Source: Gillisia xinjiangensis
GTDB lineage: Bacteria; Bacteroidota; Bacteroidia; Flavobacteriales; Flavobacteriaceae
DNA length: 64,000 nucleotides
Assembly: GCF_046298265.1 (NCBI RefSeq)
Contig: NZ_JBKAHK010000001.1
Span: forward strand, 1 to 64,000
Direction: 5' to 3'
Within the stretch, counting starts at the first letter, position 1; each line of letters opens with the position of its first letter. A model generated the notes under the pieces. That model did no database searches. It saw only the letters and a program-made list of their open reading frames with translations, and was not told the origin of the DNA. Of the stretch, positions 1 to 11,900 are shown one piece after another. The position numbers and the translations under genes were made by a program.

Positions 1-1
1 C

Positions 2-3000
2 GGGTTGGGCAATGCTACTTATCAGGTAGTCATTCGGGATGCGGCAAATACCAATTGTACAATAACCCTAAATTCAAATCTTACAATCACACAACCGACG
101 GCTTTAAGTGCAACTGTAACCTCAACAAATGTAACCTGTAACGGGGCCAATGATGGTACAATTTCAGTTACAAATCCTGCCGGTGGTTACGGAACTTTTC
201 AATACAGCATCAATAATGGGGGGACCTGGCAGGATTCCGGAGAATTTTCCGGGTTGGGCAATGCTACCTATCACGTGGTCATTCGGGATAAGGCAAATAC
301 CAATTGTACAATAACCTTAAATTCAAATCTTACAATCACACAGCCTTCTCCACTTAATGGAGATATTTCCACCCAAGATATTTCCTGCTTTGACGTAAAA
401 GATGGCAGCATTATTATTTCAAACCCTTCAGGTGGTTATGGGAACTTTGAATTCAGCCTGGATTCCATATCTTGGCAAACAGACGCCAACTTTGAAAATC
501 TAAGCCCCGGAATTTTCACCGTATATATTCGGGATGCTGATAATTCGGAGTGTGTAGTCACTTTATCCTCTTCCGTAGAAATTTCGCAACCAGAAATATT
601 AACATCTTCCCTGGTCTCTCAGGATAATGTAGAATGTAAAGGTTTTGCTACCGGAGCCGCCACTATAAACGCATCGGGAGGAACAGCTCCCTATACATAT
701 TCCTGGGGAGCATTTGGAACCGGAGCAACAAAAACCGATTTATCTGCCGGCACCTATTCTGTCATAGTTACTGATGCTAACGGATGTGAAACCCAGCCAC
801 TGGAGGTTGTTATAACTGAACCGAACAGTTTTATAGAAATTGCAAATATCTCTACCACCTCAGGTTGTCATTTGCAAAATAACGGAACGGCTACAGCAGA
901 AGTTCAGGGCGGAACAGGAAGTTATAGCTATTTGTGGAGTAATGGACAAACAACACAAACCGCAACGGGATTAGCCCCAGGAAATTATTCTGTAACAGTT
1001 AAAGACGGGAACCTCTGTGAAACTCAAAAATCGGTAACCATAACTGCTCCGGCAGAATTAATAATTACAGAATTTCATACTACCGGAACCACTTATTTTG
1101 GATCGGAAACAGGAACATCCACTGTTCTTATTTCAGGAGGGACAGCCAATTACACTTTTTTATGGTCCAACGGACAAACAAGTCAAACAGCGAGAAATTT
1201 AGCGGCAGGCACCTATTCGGTCACCGTAACAGATGCAAATGGTTGTAAAAAAACCGGAAGCACTGAAGTTTTTGATGCTATAGCGGCAGACATCGTTGGT
1301 TCTTCAGTATGTGAAGACAAAAAATCTGAAATTCGAATCGCTAAATATAGTGCGATTAACGTAAGAGGGGGATCCGGTTCATATACCTACTCCTGGGATT
1401 TTGGGGCAGATGCCGTACCGGCAACAGCAACAGGCCCTGGTGAACATATTGTAGAATATAGCCAAATAGGTCAAAAGAATATCACTTTAACTATTACTTC
1501 CGGAAGTCAAACTTTTCAAACCACCTATGACCAATATGTAGCTATTTGCTTTAGTACATGCTCCTCACAAGATTTATCGGTTGGCGATATTTATATTGGA
1601 AACCAGGCTGGGGTCAGAATTACCGATACTGATTGTCAAAACAACCCTAATCCAACGGGTATTGCAATTTGGGCGGAAACACCATTTAACTCCCCCCGGT
1701 ACACTCTCTATATGGAATATATTTTTTATATAACCCATTCTGATGGCAGGGTAACCACTGTAGAAGGCATTTATTGTGATCCGGATCAATCTACCCCTAT
1801 TGGAGTAAAAAGAAAAATTGTAGACATCGATTACAATTGCAGTGATGCTGTCTCTATAGAAAAATTTTATCTGGCGGTTAATCAACAAGTAAATCGAGAA
1901 TGTCTAGACGGAGCCCAACCCAAATGTTTTTCAACCGGTGAAGCCAAACTGGTAACTGCTCCCTTCTATGCATCGGCCATAGCAACAGAATTGCTTTGCA
2001 ACGGTAGTTCAGATGGAAGTATTAGAATTCGTGCCACCGGTGGAATTGCTCCTTATCAATATCGTCTTACAAAAGACGGAGTTCCAAATGAGTTTCAAGC
2101 AGTAAATAATCAACCTAATCTATTTGAAGGATTGGCTGCAGGTACCTATACAATTGAAGTAAGGGATAACTCTGCAACCCCAAAAACTTTTAGCTTTTTA
2201 AGGGAAATAATTCAACCCACCGATCCTTTAATATTACAAGAATTTTCAAGAACTGATGTTACCTGTTTTGGTGGCTCAAATGGTAGTGCCACAGTGGTGG
2301 GTTCGGGTGGAACTCCAAAAACTTCTGGAAACCCTTATGTTTATGTCTGGGAGAATGGACAAACAACAGCCACTATTGGTAATCTGGCAGCAGGAGTTTA
2401 TCCTGTTCGGGTTATCGATGCCAATGGTTGTGAAGAGTCCATAGATATTACAATTACCCAGCCAGAAATAATTCTGGCAAATGCCGGCCCGGATCAGGTT
2501 TTGTCATGTGGAAATAATTCCACCTATCTTCAGGCTGTTTATGATGTTTCAAATCCCGAATTAGGAACATGGTCCATAATAAATGGTCCTTCCGGGGCCA
2601 GTATTGATGACATTCACAATCCGCAAGCTATTTTTACCGGGGTTCAGGGCACCTACACCTTAAGATGGACCGTGCCTTGCGGCGCAACCGACGATGTTAA
2701 AATAACAATCAGCAACTGCAACACCGTAGATTTTGACGGAATAAATGACCATATTGATTTTGGCGACAACTTTAATTTAAGTGGAGACTTTACAATTGAA
2801 GCCTGGGTGAAACAAGATCCGGGAAAAACCGCGGGTATAAAAACCGTTTTATCCAAACGGGATGCAAATGATCTGACTGCCGGTTTTGACCTAATAGTTG
2901 AAGATAATATCCCGAAATTCAGATGGAACAATTCATCCCTGGAATCTTCATACCCAATTGGAACAGACAGATGGTATCATATCGCTGTGATAAAAGGTGG

Positions 3001-5386
3001 AACTAACGCCGGATTATATGTAGACGGGATTTTAGTAGGTACCGGTTCTCCAGGAACTCCATCAAATTTAACGCAGCCTTTCATGATTGGTGCAATGCAT
3101 GATTCTGCTACCCCATTTATCCCTTCTAATTATTTCCATGGTTGGATCGAAGAAGTGCGTATCTGGAATACCGCGAACACTAAAGAACAACTGCGTTTTA
3201 TGATGAATCAAAAATTGCAAAATATTGATGGAAAAGTCCGCGGCCTGGAAATTCCTGTCGATGTGCCGGGTAGCCTTGCCTGGGCTTCGCTTATAGGTTA
3301 TTACCAATTAGAACTATCTGAAAATGGGCTAACCCCTGGAAAAATTGCAGGAAGCCCGGCTGGAAAATTAATTAACATAACAACTACCCAACAGCGTACT
3401 GCGCCTTTACCTTATATTTCAACCAAGGCAGGACAGTGGCATGCAGATGCCACCTGGTTGCGCCCGCAGGTTTGGGACCCGCCCCATAGTTTAGGTATTG
3501 ATGGTGCAACTACCATCGATTGGAACATCGCAAGGATTTCTCACAATATAAGTTCAGAAGGAAAGAATATAAAAGTGCTTGGATTGCTTTCCAATGGTGA
3601 GAAACTCACTATTGCAAACACAATTGACCCCCTTAATGAAAATAATTCCGGACAATCCTTAACTGTTACGCATTACCTTAAATTAAACGGAATTATTGAC
3701 CTTGTGGGAGAATCACAATTGATCCAAACGGATAGCTCAACCCCAGGCCAATCTATAGTTAGTATCCTTGAAGAATCCAGTACAGGTTTTCTGGAAAGGG
3801 ATCAACAGGGAACTGCCAACAGTTTCAATTACAATTATTGGTCATCTCCGGTATCAATTCAGGAAGCCGCAAACAATTCCACCTATACAATTGGCAGTGT
3901 AATGTTGGATGGCACAAATACAGCGAACCCCTTAGGTTTAAGCTTTGATGACTGGCATGAATTTGCAGATGGTCCATACGCCACACCAAGAAAAATAAGC
4001 AATTACTGGTTATATAAATTCAGGGGTACCGTAAATGTTTATAGTGAATGGGAACGTGTTGGAAGCATCGGTACCCTACTTGCAGGGGAAGGTTATACTA
4101 TGAAGGGAACTTCCGGAGGTGCCGCCATTGCCGATCGTCAAAACTACGTTTTTAAAGGGAAACCCAATAATGGAACCATTACCCTGAATATTGGAACAGA
4201 TCAAAATTATCTATTGGGAAATCCCTACCCTTCCGCCATTGATGTGAATGAATTTATTTTAGATAACTTAAATGATCATGAGGATGGGGGTAATAGTGGG
4301 AACGTATTTAACGGCGCGGTATATTTCTGGGATCACTTTGCAGGAAAAAGTCATATATTATTGGAATATATAGGAGGTTATGCCACCAGAAACCTAATCG
4401 ATGGTGTCCCTGCAGTTTCCAATGATGCACGTATTAACGCTAATGACTCAATAGGAACAAAGATTCCGGGACCATATATTCCAGTTGCACAAGGCTTCTT
4501 TATCAATACTTCCCTGGATCCAGAATTCTCTAATGGCATAAGTGTACAGGGCGGTGATGTTATTTTCAGAAATTCGCAAAGGGCATTTGTTAAGGAAACC
4601 AATGCTGAAAATTCTCTGTTCCTAAGGCCTGAAAACCCTACCAAAGGGGATGAGAAAATAGACAAAAGGCAAAAAATAAGGCTCGATTTTAGATCCCCAA
4701 TGGGTTATCACAGGCAAATCCTTGTGGGTGTAGATGAAAATGCATCCGATGGTTTTGACCTTGGATATGATGCCCCCTTAAATGACTATAACGCAGAAGA
4801 TATGTTCTGGATGATTGAAAATAATCGCTACGTAATTCAGGGAGTATCAAATTTTGACCTCACTCAGGTACTTAAACTGGGTGTGAGAATAAAAGAAGCA
4901 GGTGAACTTTCAATAAAAATCAATAAACTTGAAAACATATCAGAAGAAGTCAATATCTACCTTAAAGATAAAACTAACAGCACCTATCATGACCTACGGG
5001 AATCCAATTTCAAATTAAAATTGGAAAAAGGAGAAATCAATAATCGTTTTGAAATTGTATTTCAAAAAGAAAAAGATCCGGAACCAGATCCTGAACCAGA
5101 ACCAAAGCCAATTGAAGAAATCAATCCTGAAATACTTCCTCCAGGGACCATTGATGTGATCTTTGCAGAAAATGAACATAAACTAATGATCTTAAACCCT
5201 TTTGAGATGAATATAAACCAGGTAGAAATATATAATATGCTTGGGCAAAAAATAGAATCGTTCACCTCAAATTCCAATCAAAAAGAAATGATAGTTCCGG
5301 TGAGAGAACACCCGGCTGCAATTTATGTGGTTAAAGTATATGCCGTTGAAGGTATGGTTTCCAAAAATATTCTTTTAATGAGATAG
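2..5386 (+). CDS. Giant T9SS-secreted SprB-repeat/LamG adhesin-like protein, 5' end cut by window
   Basis: The reading frame is open at the left edge, so the N-terminus with its signal peptide is missing; the TTG at 5 lies inside a repeat and is not a real start. Counting from there, about 1,793 residues remain. They comprise SprB-type repeats with TCNG and GGxxPYxYxW-like motifs (about 1-420), a Cys-containing PKD-like stretch (about 420-650), more SprB repeats (650-830), an Ig/PKD-like domain (830-905) and a LamG-3-like domain (about 907-1070, with FTIEAWVK and DRWYHIAV). A long conserved region with the NYNYWSSPV motif follows, then an acidic-proline linker (PEPDPEPEPKP) and a T9SS type A sorting domain (about 1715-1793, ending KNILLMR). 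The product is probably a surface-exposed or released adhesin or gliding-associated protein; the ligand is unknown. It is a tandem paralog of the next gene, and the C-terminal halves are nearly superimposable. Confidence 0.88.
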   Translation, partial: GLGNATYQVVIRDAANTNCTITLNSNLTITQPTALSATVTSTNVTCNGANDGTISVTNPAGGYGTFQYSINNGGTWQDSGEFSGLGNATYHVVIRDKANTNCTITLNSNLTITQPSPLNGDISTQDISCFDVKDGSIIISNPSGGYGNFEFSLDSISWQTDANFENLSPGIFTVYIRDADNSECVVTLSSSVEISQPEILTSSLVSQDNVECKGFATGAATINASGGTAPYTYSWGAFGTGATKTDLSAGTYSVIVTDANGCETQPLEVVITEPNSFIEIANISTTSGCHLQNNGTATAEVQGGTGSYSYLWSNGQTTQTATGLAPGNYSVTVKDGNLCETQKSVTITAPAELIITEFHTTGTTYFGSETGTSTVLISGGTANYTFLWSNGQTSQTARNLAAGTYSVTVTDANGCKKTGSTEVFDAIAADIVGSSVCEDKKSEIRIAKYSAINVRGGSGSYTYSWDFGADAVPATATGPGEHIVEYSQIGQKNITLTITSGSQTFQTTYDQYVAICFSTCSSQDLSVGDIYIGNQAGVRITDTDCQNNPNPTGIAIWAETPFNSPRYTLYMEYIFYITHSDGRVTTVEGIYCDPDQSTPIGVKRKIVDIDYNCSDAVSIEKFYLAVNQQVNRECLDGAQPKCFSTGEAKLVTAPFYASAIATELLCNGSSDGSIRIRATGGIAPYQYRLTKDGVPNEFQAVNNQPNLFEGLAAGTYTIEVRDNSATPKTFSFLREIIQPTDPLILQEFSRTDVTCFGGSNGSATVVGSGGTPKTSGNPYVYVWENGQTTATIGNLAAGVYPVRVIDANGCEESIDITITQPEIILANAGPDQVLSCGNNSTYLQAVYDVSNPELGTWSIINGPSGASIDDIHNPQAIFTGVQGTYTLRWTVPCGATDDVKITISNCNTVDFDGINDHIDFGDNFNLSGDFTIEAWVKQDPGKTAGIKTVLSKRDANDLTAGFDLIVEDNIPKFRWNNSSLESSYPIGTDRWYHIAVIKGGTNAGLYVDGILVGTGSPGTPSNLTQPFMIGAMHDSATPFIPSNYFHGWIEEVRIWNTANTKEQLRFMMNQKLQNIDGKVRGLEIPVDVPGSLAWASLIGYYQLELSENGLTPGKIAGSPAGKLINITTTQQRTAPLPYISTKAGQWHADATWLRPQVWDPPHSLGIDGATTIDWNIARISHNISSEGKNIKVLGLLSNGEKLTIANTIDPLNENNSGQSLTVTHYLKLNGIIDLVGESQLIQTDSSTPGQSIVSILEESSTGFLERDQQGTANSFNYNYWSSPVSIQEAANNSTYTIGSVMLDGTNTANPLGLSFDDWHEFADGPYATPRKISNYWLYKFRGTVNVYSEWERVGSIGTLLAGEGYTMKGTSGGAAIADRQNYVFKGKPNNGTITLNIGTDQNYLLGNPYPSAIDVNEFILDNLNDHEDGGNSGNVFNGAVYFWDHFAGKSHILLEYIGGYATRNLIDGVPAVSNDARINANDSIGTKIPGPYIPVAQGFFINTSLDPEFSNGISVQGGDVIFRNSQRAFVKETNAENSLFLRPENPTKGDEKIDKRQKIRLDFRSPMGYHRQILVGVDENASDGFDLGYDAPLNDYNAEDMFWMIENNRYVIQGVSNFDLTQVLKLGVRIKEAGELSIKINKLENISEEVNIYLKDKTNSTYHDLRESNFKLKLEKGEINNRFEIVFQKEKDPEPDPEPEPKPIEEINPEILPPGTIDVIFAENEHKLMILNPFEMNINQVEIYNMLGQKIESFTSNSNQKEMIVPVREHPAAIYVVKVYAVEGMVSKNILLMR
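5..352 (+). repeat. Near-identical tandem SprB repeat units, 249-bp period
   Basis: The segment starting TTGGGCAATGCTAC at 5 recurs at 254 with few changes, giving an in-frame period of 249 bp (83 codons). The high DNA identity, against the divergent SprB repeats further downstream, points to recent duplication or conversion. More units probably lie left of the window. Confidence 0.8.
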
Positions 5387-5431
5387 GAAAAGTTATTTTT
5401 CAAAAAGCATCATCCTGCTAAGATAAAAAGC

Positions 5432-5477
5432 TGCACCTTCCATTAAATTTAATTCTTAAAATTTAATGGAAGGTGCA
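5432..5477 (+). terminator. Strong hairpin after the first adhesin gene
   Basis: A perfect 19-bp inverted repeat (TGCACCTTCCATTAAATTT and its complement) encloses an 8-nt loop about 45 bp after the stop codon. A short CCTTTT follows. It is probably a transcription terminator, or an mRNA 3'-end stabiliser given the weak U-tract. Confidence 0.7.
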
Positions 5478-5839
5478 ACCTTTTGGTTTCAAAAAATTTC
5501 TTCACTAAGGATTTACCACGTGGTCTTACTAATTCTCGATTAATAAAGCAAGCCTTTATCAAGTAATCAACCCCGGTATCCCCTAGAAATAGAACCACTC
5601 AACATTTCAATACCTAAAAATAATTTCAAATTTTATTCTAAATCAGATTCCACTTTCTAATCCATATTTATTTGATTTAACCGGTTATTAACCTGAAGAT
5701 CCCTGTTTAATTTCAAGCGAAAAAGAAGTGAGGTCATATCAGAATTCTATTATCGAAAAAATAATCTGCAAGAAATTTATCACATCAGATTAGTAGGAAT
5801 AAATTTACAATCTACCTGAATATTTATGCTTTGAAGACA

Positions 5840-5869
5840 AAAAAAAGACCTTTCAACCCAAAAAAAGAC
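5840..5869. promoter_or_regulatory. Direct repeat AAAAAAGAC, 20-bp spacing, possible operator
   Basis: AAAAAAGACCTTTC and AAAAAAGACACTTTT are two copies whose GAC cores lie exactly 20 bp apart (5847 and 5867), about 90-110 bp before the second adhesin start. Direct repeats about two helical turns apart in front of a promoter fit a dimeric response-regulator site. No regulator is identified and the A-runs make chance more likely. Confidence 0.3.
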
Positions 5870-5954
5870 ACTTTTATCGATTATTTTTAAGACTAATTCC
5901 CTAATTTCTAAATTTTTATACATAATTTTACTAATTATTGTAAAAGTTTAGAGT

Positions 5955-8900
5955 ATGGGAAAAATTACTCCACGAGTAAAAGCTATTCTTGTTGTTATTA
6001 CATTTTTAGGTTTTACCAATTTAATCTTATCGGAAAATAGTATTCGTTTGGAGAATTTTATTGAGAAAAAAGTTTTTCCAAAAGAAATTACAATAGTTCC
6101 TGCTATAGAGACCTCATTGTCTGAAGTCGCTGAGACAGAAAGTTACAAAGCGACCAATAAATTCTATGAGGATGGGAAAGCAGATTTTGCCAAACCGGTT
6201 ATTACTTTAGCATCTTCCAATGTTTCCGTTTGCGAAAATACCATAACAGCCTCTTTAAATTATACATCAACCAATGAGCCCAATACCTATAGCATAAATT
6301 ATCATGATCCAGCTTTTACAGATGTAACTAATGCAACCCTATACGCCGGATCAATTCCGTTGGTTTTTCCACAAAACCTGGCCCCGGGTACTTATACGGC
6401 AGTTTTGGCGGTATCCAATAGCACCCATACCAGTGATCTGGTAAATTTTACCGTTACCATTAAACCATATCCCATAGTTAATAGCATAGAGAATCAGTCT
6501 GTTTGTAGAAACAACACCATTCCCACCATACAATTCTCCGGGAATGTTGACGGTGCCATTTACCAATGGACAAATGACAATACAGCCATAGGACTTGCTG
6601 CCAGCGGCACAGGAGATATTTTATCTTTTACTGCAACAAATAATTCCAGCTCCATTATCTCTTCCCAGATCACCGTAACCCCCTCTGGAAATGATTGTGA
6701 GAGTGTGCCCACTTCCTTTACAATTACAGTGTATCCAGAGCCAACAGTTACCAAGCCTGGAAACCTTATAGCCTGTAATAATGCTTCTGTTTCGGCTATA
6801 AATTTTACAGGAAGCAGTGTTTCAGGAACAACCTACAAATGGGTAAATAATAATCTTTCCATAGGGTTGGCAGATAGCGGTACGGGGAACATTCCTTCGT
6901 TTACCGCAACCAACACCACAGCAGCACCTGTTACTGCTCAAGTAACGGTTACCCCAGTGGCTAATAATTGTGAAGGAACACCTCAAACTTTTACGATAAC
7001 CGTTAACCCTACTCCGGTAGTGAATAATACTGCAAATATTGTAGCTTGTAATAATACTTCAATATCTGAGATAGCCTTTGGGGGAAGCAGTGTTGCAGGA
7101 ACTACCTACAAATGGACAAATTCTAATTCCTCAATAGGTATACCCACAACCGGTTCCGGAAATATTCCCGCATTTACTGCAATAAATACTTCTAATTCTC
7201 CTGTTACTTCAAATATTACAGTGACTCCTGTCGCCAATAATTGTGAAGGAACCCCTCAAACTTTTACCATTACTGTAAATCCTACCCCTGCAGTTACAAA
7301 ACCGGCTGATATTATGGTCTGTGATAAAGGAACAGTTGCAGCAACAGAATTTTCTGGTAGCAGCATTTCCGGCACTTCTTATAATTGGGTAAATGACAAC
7401 CTGGCCATAGGATTGACTGGAAGCGGTACGGGGAACATTCCTTCGTTTATAGCAACCAATACTACTACGGCGCCAATAACCGCGAACATTACCGTAATAC
7501 CAGTAGCAAATAATTGCGAGGGTACTCCCCAAATATTTACAATTACAGTTAATCCAACAGCAACTGTAAATAAACCGGAAAATATAGTTGCGTGTAAAAG
7601 CGAAATTATCTCCGGAATTACCTTTTCCGGAAGTAGTGTCACCGGGACAACCTACAAATGGATCAATGATAATACCTCAATTGGCCTGGCTGCTACAGGA
7701 AATGGCAATATCCTTTCTTTTGCTGCTACAAATACAACCAATTCACCTCTCACGTCAAACCTAAAGGTAACGCCGGTAGCCAATGGGTGTGAGGGAACAC
7801 CACAGGTATTTACAATAACTGTTAATCCTGAAACCACTGTAAATTCACAGGATGATATTTTTGCCTGTAATGAAGAATCCCTTCCCACAACTGTTTTTTC
7901 CGGAAGTCAAGTTAATGGAACTGTCTATAATTGGACTAATAATAATACATCAATTGGCCTTCCCGCCAGCGGAACCGGGGATCTTCCTCCTTTTATTGCC
8001 ACTAACAACACAAATGAAATTTTAGTGGCTAAAATCACTCTCACTCCTGAAGCCAATGGTTGTGCAGGAGTAAGCACTGAATTTGATATTATTATTTACC
8101 CCTCTATATTTATAAGTGCACCGGAAATCACGGTGACCCCCGTTGGGTGTAATGGAGAATCTGACGGAGTGATAACTATCGGGCAGGTGTATGGAGGAAA
8201 CGGAACATATCTTTTCTCTATTGATGCGGAAAATTTTGGCAGTTTAAAGACTTTTACCGGACTTGCTGAAGGTTATCATACTATTTATATAAAGGATACC
8301 CAACGCTGCAGTTTTGAAACGGAAATTTATGTGGGACAACCGGATGCTCTTGCTATGCTGGATCCTGGATCTACCCCAACTACCTGTTTTGGAGCAAGTG
8401 ATGGCACTGTAACAGCTGGAACGGTAACAGGAGGAAATGGAGATTATCTATATTCTGTGGACAATACTAATTATGTTACCACAACAACTTTCACAGGTCT
8501 TCCGGCAGGAACCCATACCATTTTTGTAATGGACAGCCAAGCCTGTTCACTTCAAAAGACGGTAACGATAACCGAACCTGATGTCTTGAAAGGTTCATTA
8601 TCTAAAACCGATGTAAATTGTTTTGGCGCAAGTACCGGGGAAATAAAAATCACTAATCCTTCCGGAGGAAGTGGACAATTTCAATACCGAATCAATGAAG
8701 GTTTATGGCAAGGAACAGGAAATTTTTCCGGTTTATCTGCGGGAAATTATAAGGTTTCCATAAGAGACAAAAACAATCCAACCTGTATAATTGTATTAAG
8801 TGAAGCATATCAGATAAGTCAGCCTGCAGAAGCCTTAGCGGCGACAGTCACTACAACAAGGACAACTGTATATGGCACCGCTACCGGCAGCGCTACAGCT

Positions 8901-11900
8901 AATCCTACCGGTGGATCTCCCGGATATATCTATGAATGGAAGAAAGCGGGACAGACAACCCAAATTACTAAAACGGCAACCAACTTATCAGCAGGTATTT
9001 ATGAACTAATCGTTACAGATAGTAAAGGTTGTAAATTAACATCTCAGGTAGAGGTCATAGATGCTATTGAAGCTTTCATTTTAACGCGTAGTACCTGTGA
9101 AATAGAGGACAATATTGATGCAATTCGTACCTTTTATTATAGTGTAGAAGATGGAACTGCTATGGGGGGTGTAGGGCCGTATACTTATTCATGGGATTTT
9201 GGAGTTGATGCAATAAATCAATTCCGAAGCGGTATAGGGGAATTTTGGGTAGATTATTCGACTATAGGAAATAAAATTATTACACTCACTGTTACCGATA
9301 GTACCGGTGCAACCTACATTACAACCCAGGAACAATATATTGGAAAATGTTACAATCCATGTGGAAAATCCAGCAATATTGAATTTGATCCCAACAATAT
9401 ATATATAGGGTATTCCAATGGAACCCGGATGGAAACAACTAGCCCAGATTACTGTAACGACAATATACCCAAATACATTTTTATACAGGTAGATAAAAGT
9501 GCTAACATTTATAATCCTTATATAGAACTTGGGTTTATCATCTCAAATGATATTTCTGAAGTATCAAATCACTATTATGTTAATGGATGCAGAAGCGGGG
9601 ATGACATTGATGAAGATCAGACCGTAAATCAACCTTTTCGTGTTGGTGGCTTTATAAAATTGACACTTGATCCAATTATAATTTCTTGTGGAGATAATCT
9701 TAATATAGACACTTTTTATACCACCTGGACCAATGTGTCAAAAAAGGAATGTGGCGCGAATAATAATAAATTTTGCTTTTCTACAAATGAACCAGTTTTC
9801 GTACCTACGGAGCTTAGAGCGGAGGCTACGCCAACCCCTATTTTATGTAAAGGTGACCTTACCGGAACAATAACCGTCAAAGCCTCTGGAGGATTTGCGC
9901 CATATAGTTATAAGTTAACAGAAAGTTCAGTATCTCAATCACAAAATCTATTCGTTAATCTTGCAGCGGGTGATTATACAATTTTTGTTGAAGATGCAGC
10001 AGGAAAAAAAACTACCACTGCTGCAACTGTTCTTGAACCAGCCACTTCTATATCAGGAACAGTAGTGGCTACAGCCCCTTTGTGTTACGGTGAAACCGGA
10101 GAGGCTACTGTAACACCAACAGGAGGTACCCCCTTTACTTCCGGTGATAAATATCAATATTTATGGAATGACGCTAATCAGCAAACAACTGCAACTGCTA
10201 CAGGATTAACAGCAGGCAATTACACAGTAACGGTAATTGATGCCAATGGTTGCCAGATATTAGAATCGATTACCATAACAGAGCCCCAACAATTAACCCA
10301 GGCTACCGCGGGACCAGACCAATCCTTTAACTGCGGATTTCGGTCAACGATTCTTGCTGCCAACACACCCCTAACAGGAGAAGGAACATGGACAATAATT
10401 TCATCAAATGGCGGGACTATCGCTGAACCTAACAATCCAGCTTCGGCTTTTACCGCTAATGCAGGTTTACATACTTTAAGATGGACAATAGCCCATGCCG
10501 ACGGGTCCTGTGCAAATTACGATGAAGTAAACATCACTTTTGAAGACGCCTGTAGCACTTTGGATTTTGACGGAGTCGATGATTATGTTTATTTTGATAA
10601 CCATTACGGATTAACAACCGGATCCTTTACCCTGGAAGCCTGGGTAAAACCAAATTCGCTAGGTGGAGTAAAAACCATACTTTCAAAAAGGAATTCCCAA
10701 AACCTTGGAGAAGGCGGTTATGATCTAATCATCAACAACGGAGCTCCTACCTTTAGATGGGGCAACTCCTCAGTCTCCACCTCCAGCAAACTGGCCACAG
10801 ACAGATGGTACCATATTGCCGTAATCTATAAAGATTCCAATGTACAGTTGTACGTTGACGGAATTAGGGTGGGCTCAGGTTCTGCAACCAACCCCACTTC
10901 CGTTGACTATCCTTTCCTCATCGGGGCAATGCATAAACCCGGACCACAGGATAAACCGCAAAATCTTTTCAACGGCTGGATAGAAGAGGTCCGGATCTGG
11001 AATTCTGCTATTAATGAAGAACAACTGCGATTCCTTATGAATCAACGTGTGGTGCTTAACAGCGCTCCTCTTAGAGGAACTGTACTTCCATTAGATGTAC
11101 CCGGAACATTGGCCTGGACAAATTTACAGGGATACTACAGGATGACCGGCAATACGGTTTCCAACGGTATGACAGCAGCTCAATCTGACAATAAAGTAGA
11201 CGGGGAGCTTAGGAACATCGAAACCACTCAGCAGAACACAGCTCCTCTGCCTTACACTTCAAATTCGGCCGGTACATGGAGCGATGATACTATCTGGCTC
11301 AGGCCTGAGGTTTGGGATGCTCCAAACAGCCTGGGCATAAACGGTGAACCCATTGATTGGAATATCGCCCGCATTTCTCATGACATAAAATCTGGCGGTA
11401 AAAATCTCACGCTCCTGGGCTTGTTATCTGAAACCGGAAAACTTGAAATGGCTAACCCCAATGAGGCTCTGGACGAGAACAATGCAGGGCAAGGTTTATT
11501 TATAACCCATTACCTAAAACTTGATGGGGTTATAGATCTTGTAGGTGAATCTCAATTAGTTCAAACAGACATAAATCCAAAACAAACCATTTCCAGTACT
11601 TTGGATGAAGCCAGTTCTGGTTATATAAAAAGGGACCAGCAGGGAACTTCAAACAGTTTTAACTACAATTACTGGTCTTCTCCTGTTTCCCTACAGGGTG
11701 CAGCAAATAATTCTACTTATACTATTAAAGGGGTGATGAAAGACGGAACAAATTCAGCCAACGCTACTCACACTGACCTTAGTTTTGGAGCGTGGCATGA
11801 ATATGCGGACGGACCCAAGAGTAATCCCCGTAAGATCAGTAACTACTGGTTATATAAGTTCAGGGGTACAGCAAATGTTTACAGTGAATGGAAACATATA

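Larger units (their letters stand above)
5387..5954. other. 568-bp intergenic region between the two giant adhesin genes
   Basis: No open frame of credible composition is present. The region holds the hairpin at 5432-5477, a 10-bp perfect palindrome ACCACGTGGT at 5515-5524, and the A-rich direct repeats at 5840-5869. The rest is very AT-rich leader, presumably containing the promoter of the second adhesin gene. I could not find a clean TAnnTTTG box. Confidence 0.6.

Noticed and set aside
5515..5524. ACCACGTGGT palindrome considered as an operator
   Set aside because: It is a single 10-bp palindrome far from any recognised promoter and easily expected by chance in 64 kb; noted only within the intergenic entry.
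7209..7888. Antisense open frames within the giant adhesin genes
   Set aside because: They mirror the tandem repeats of the sense gene and have no start context or conserved pattern of their own.
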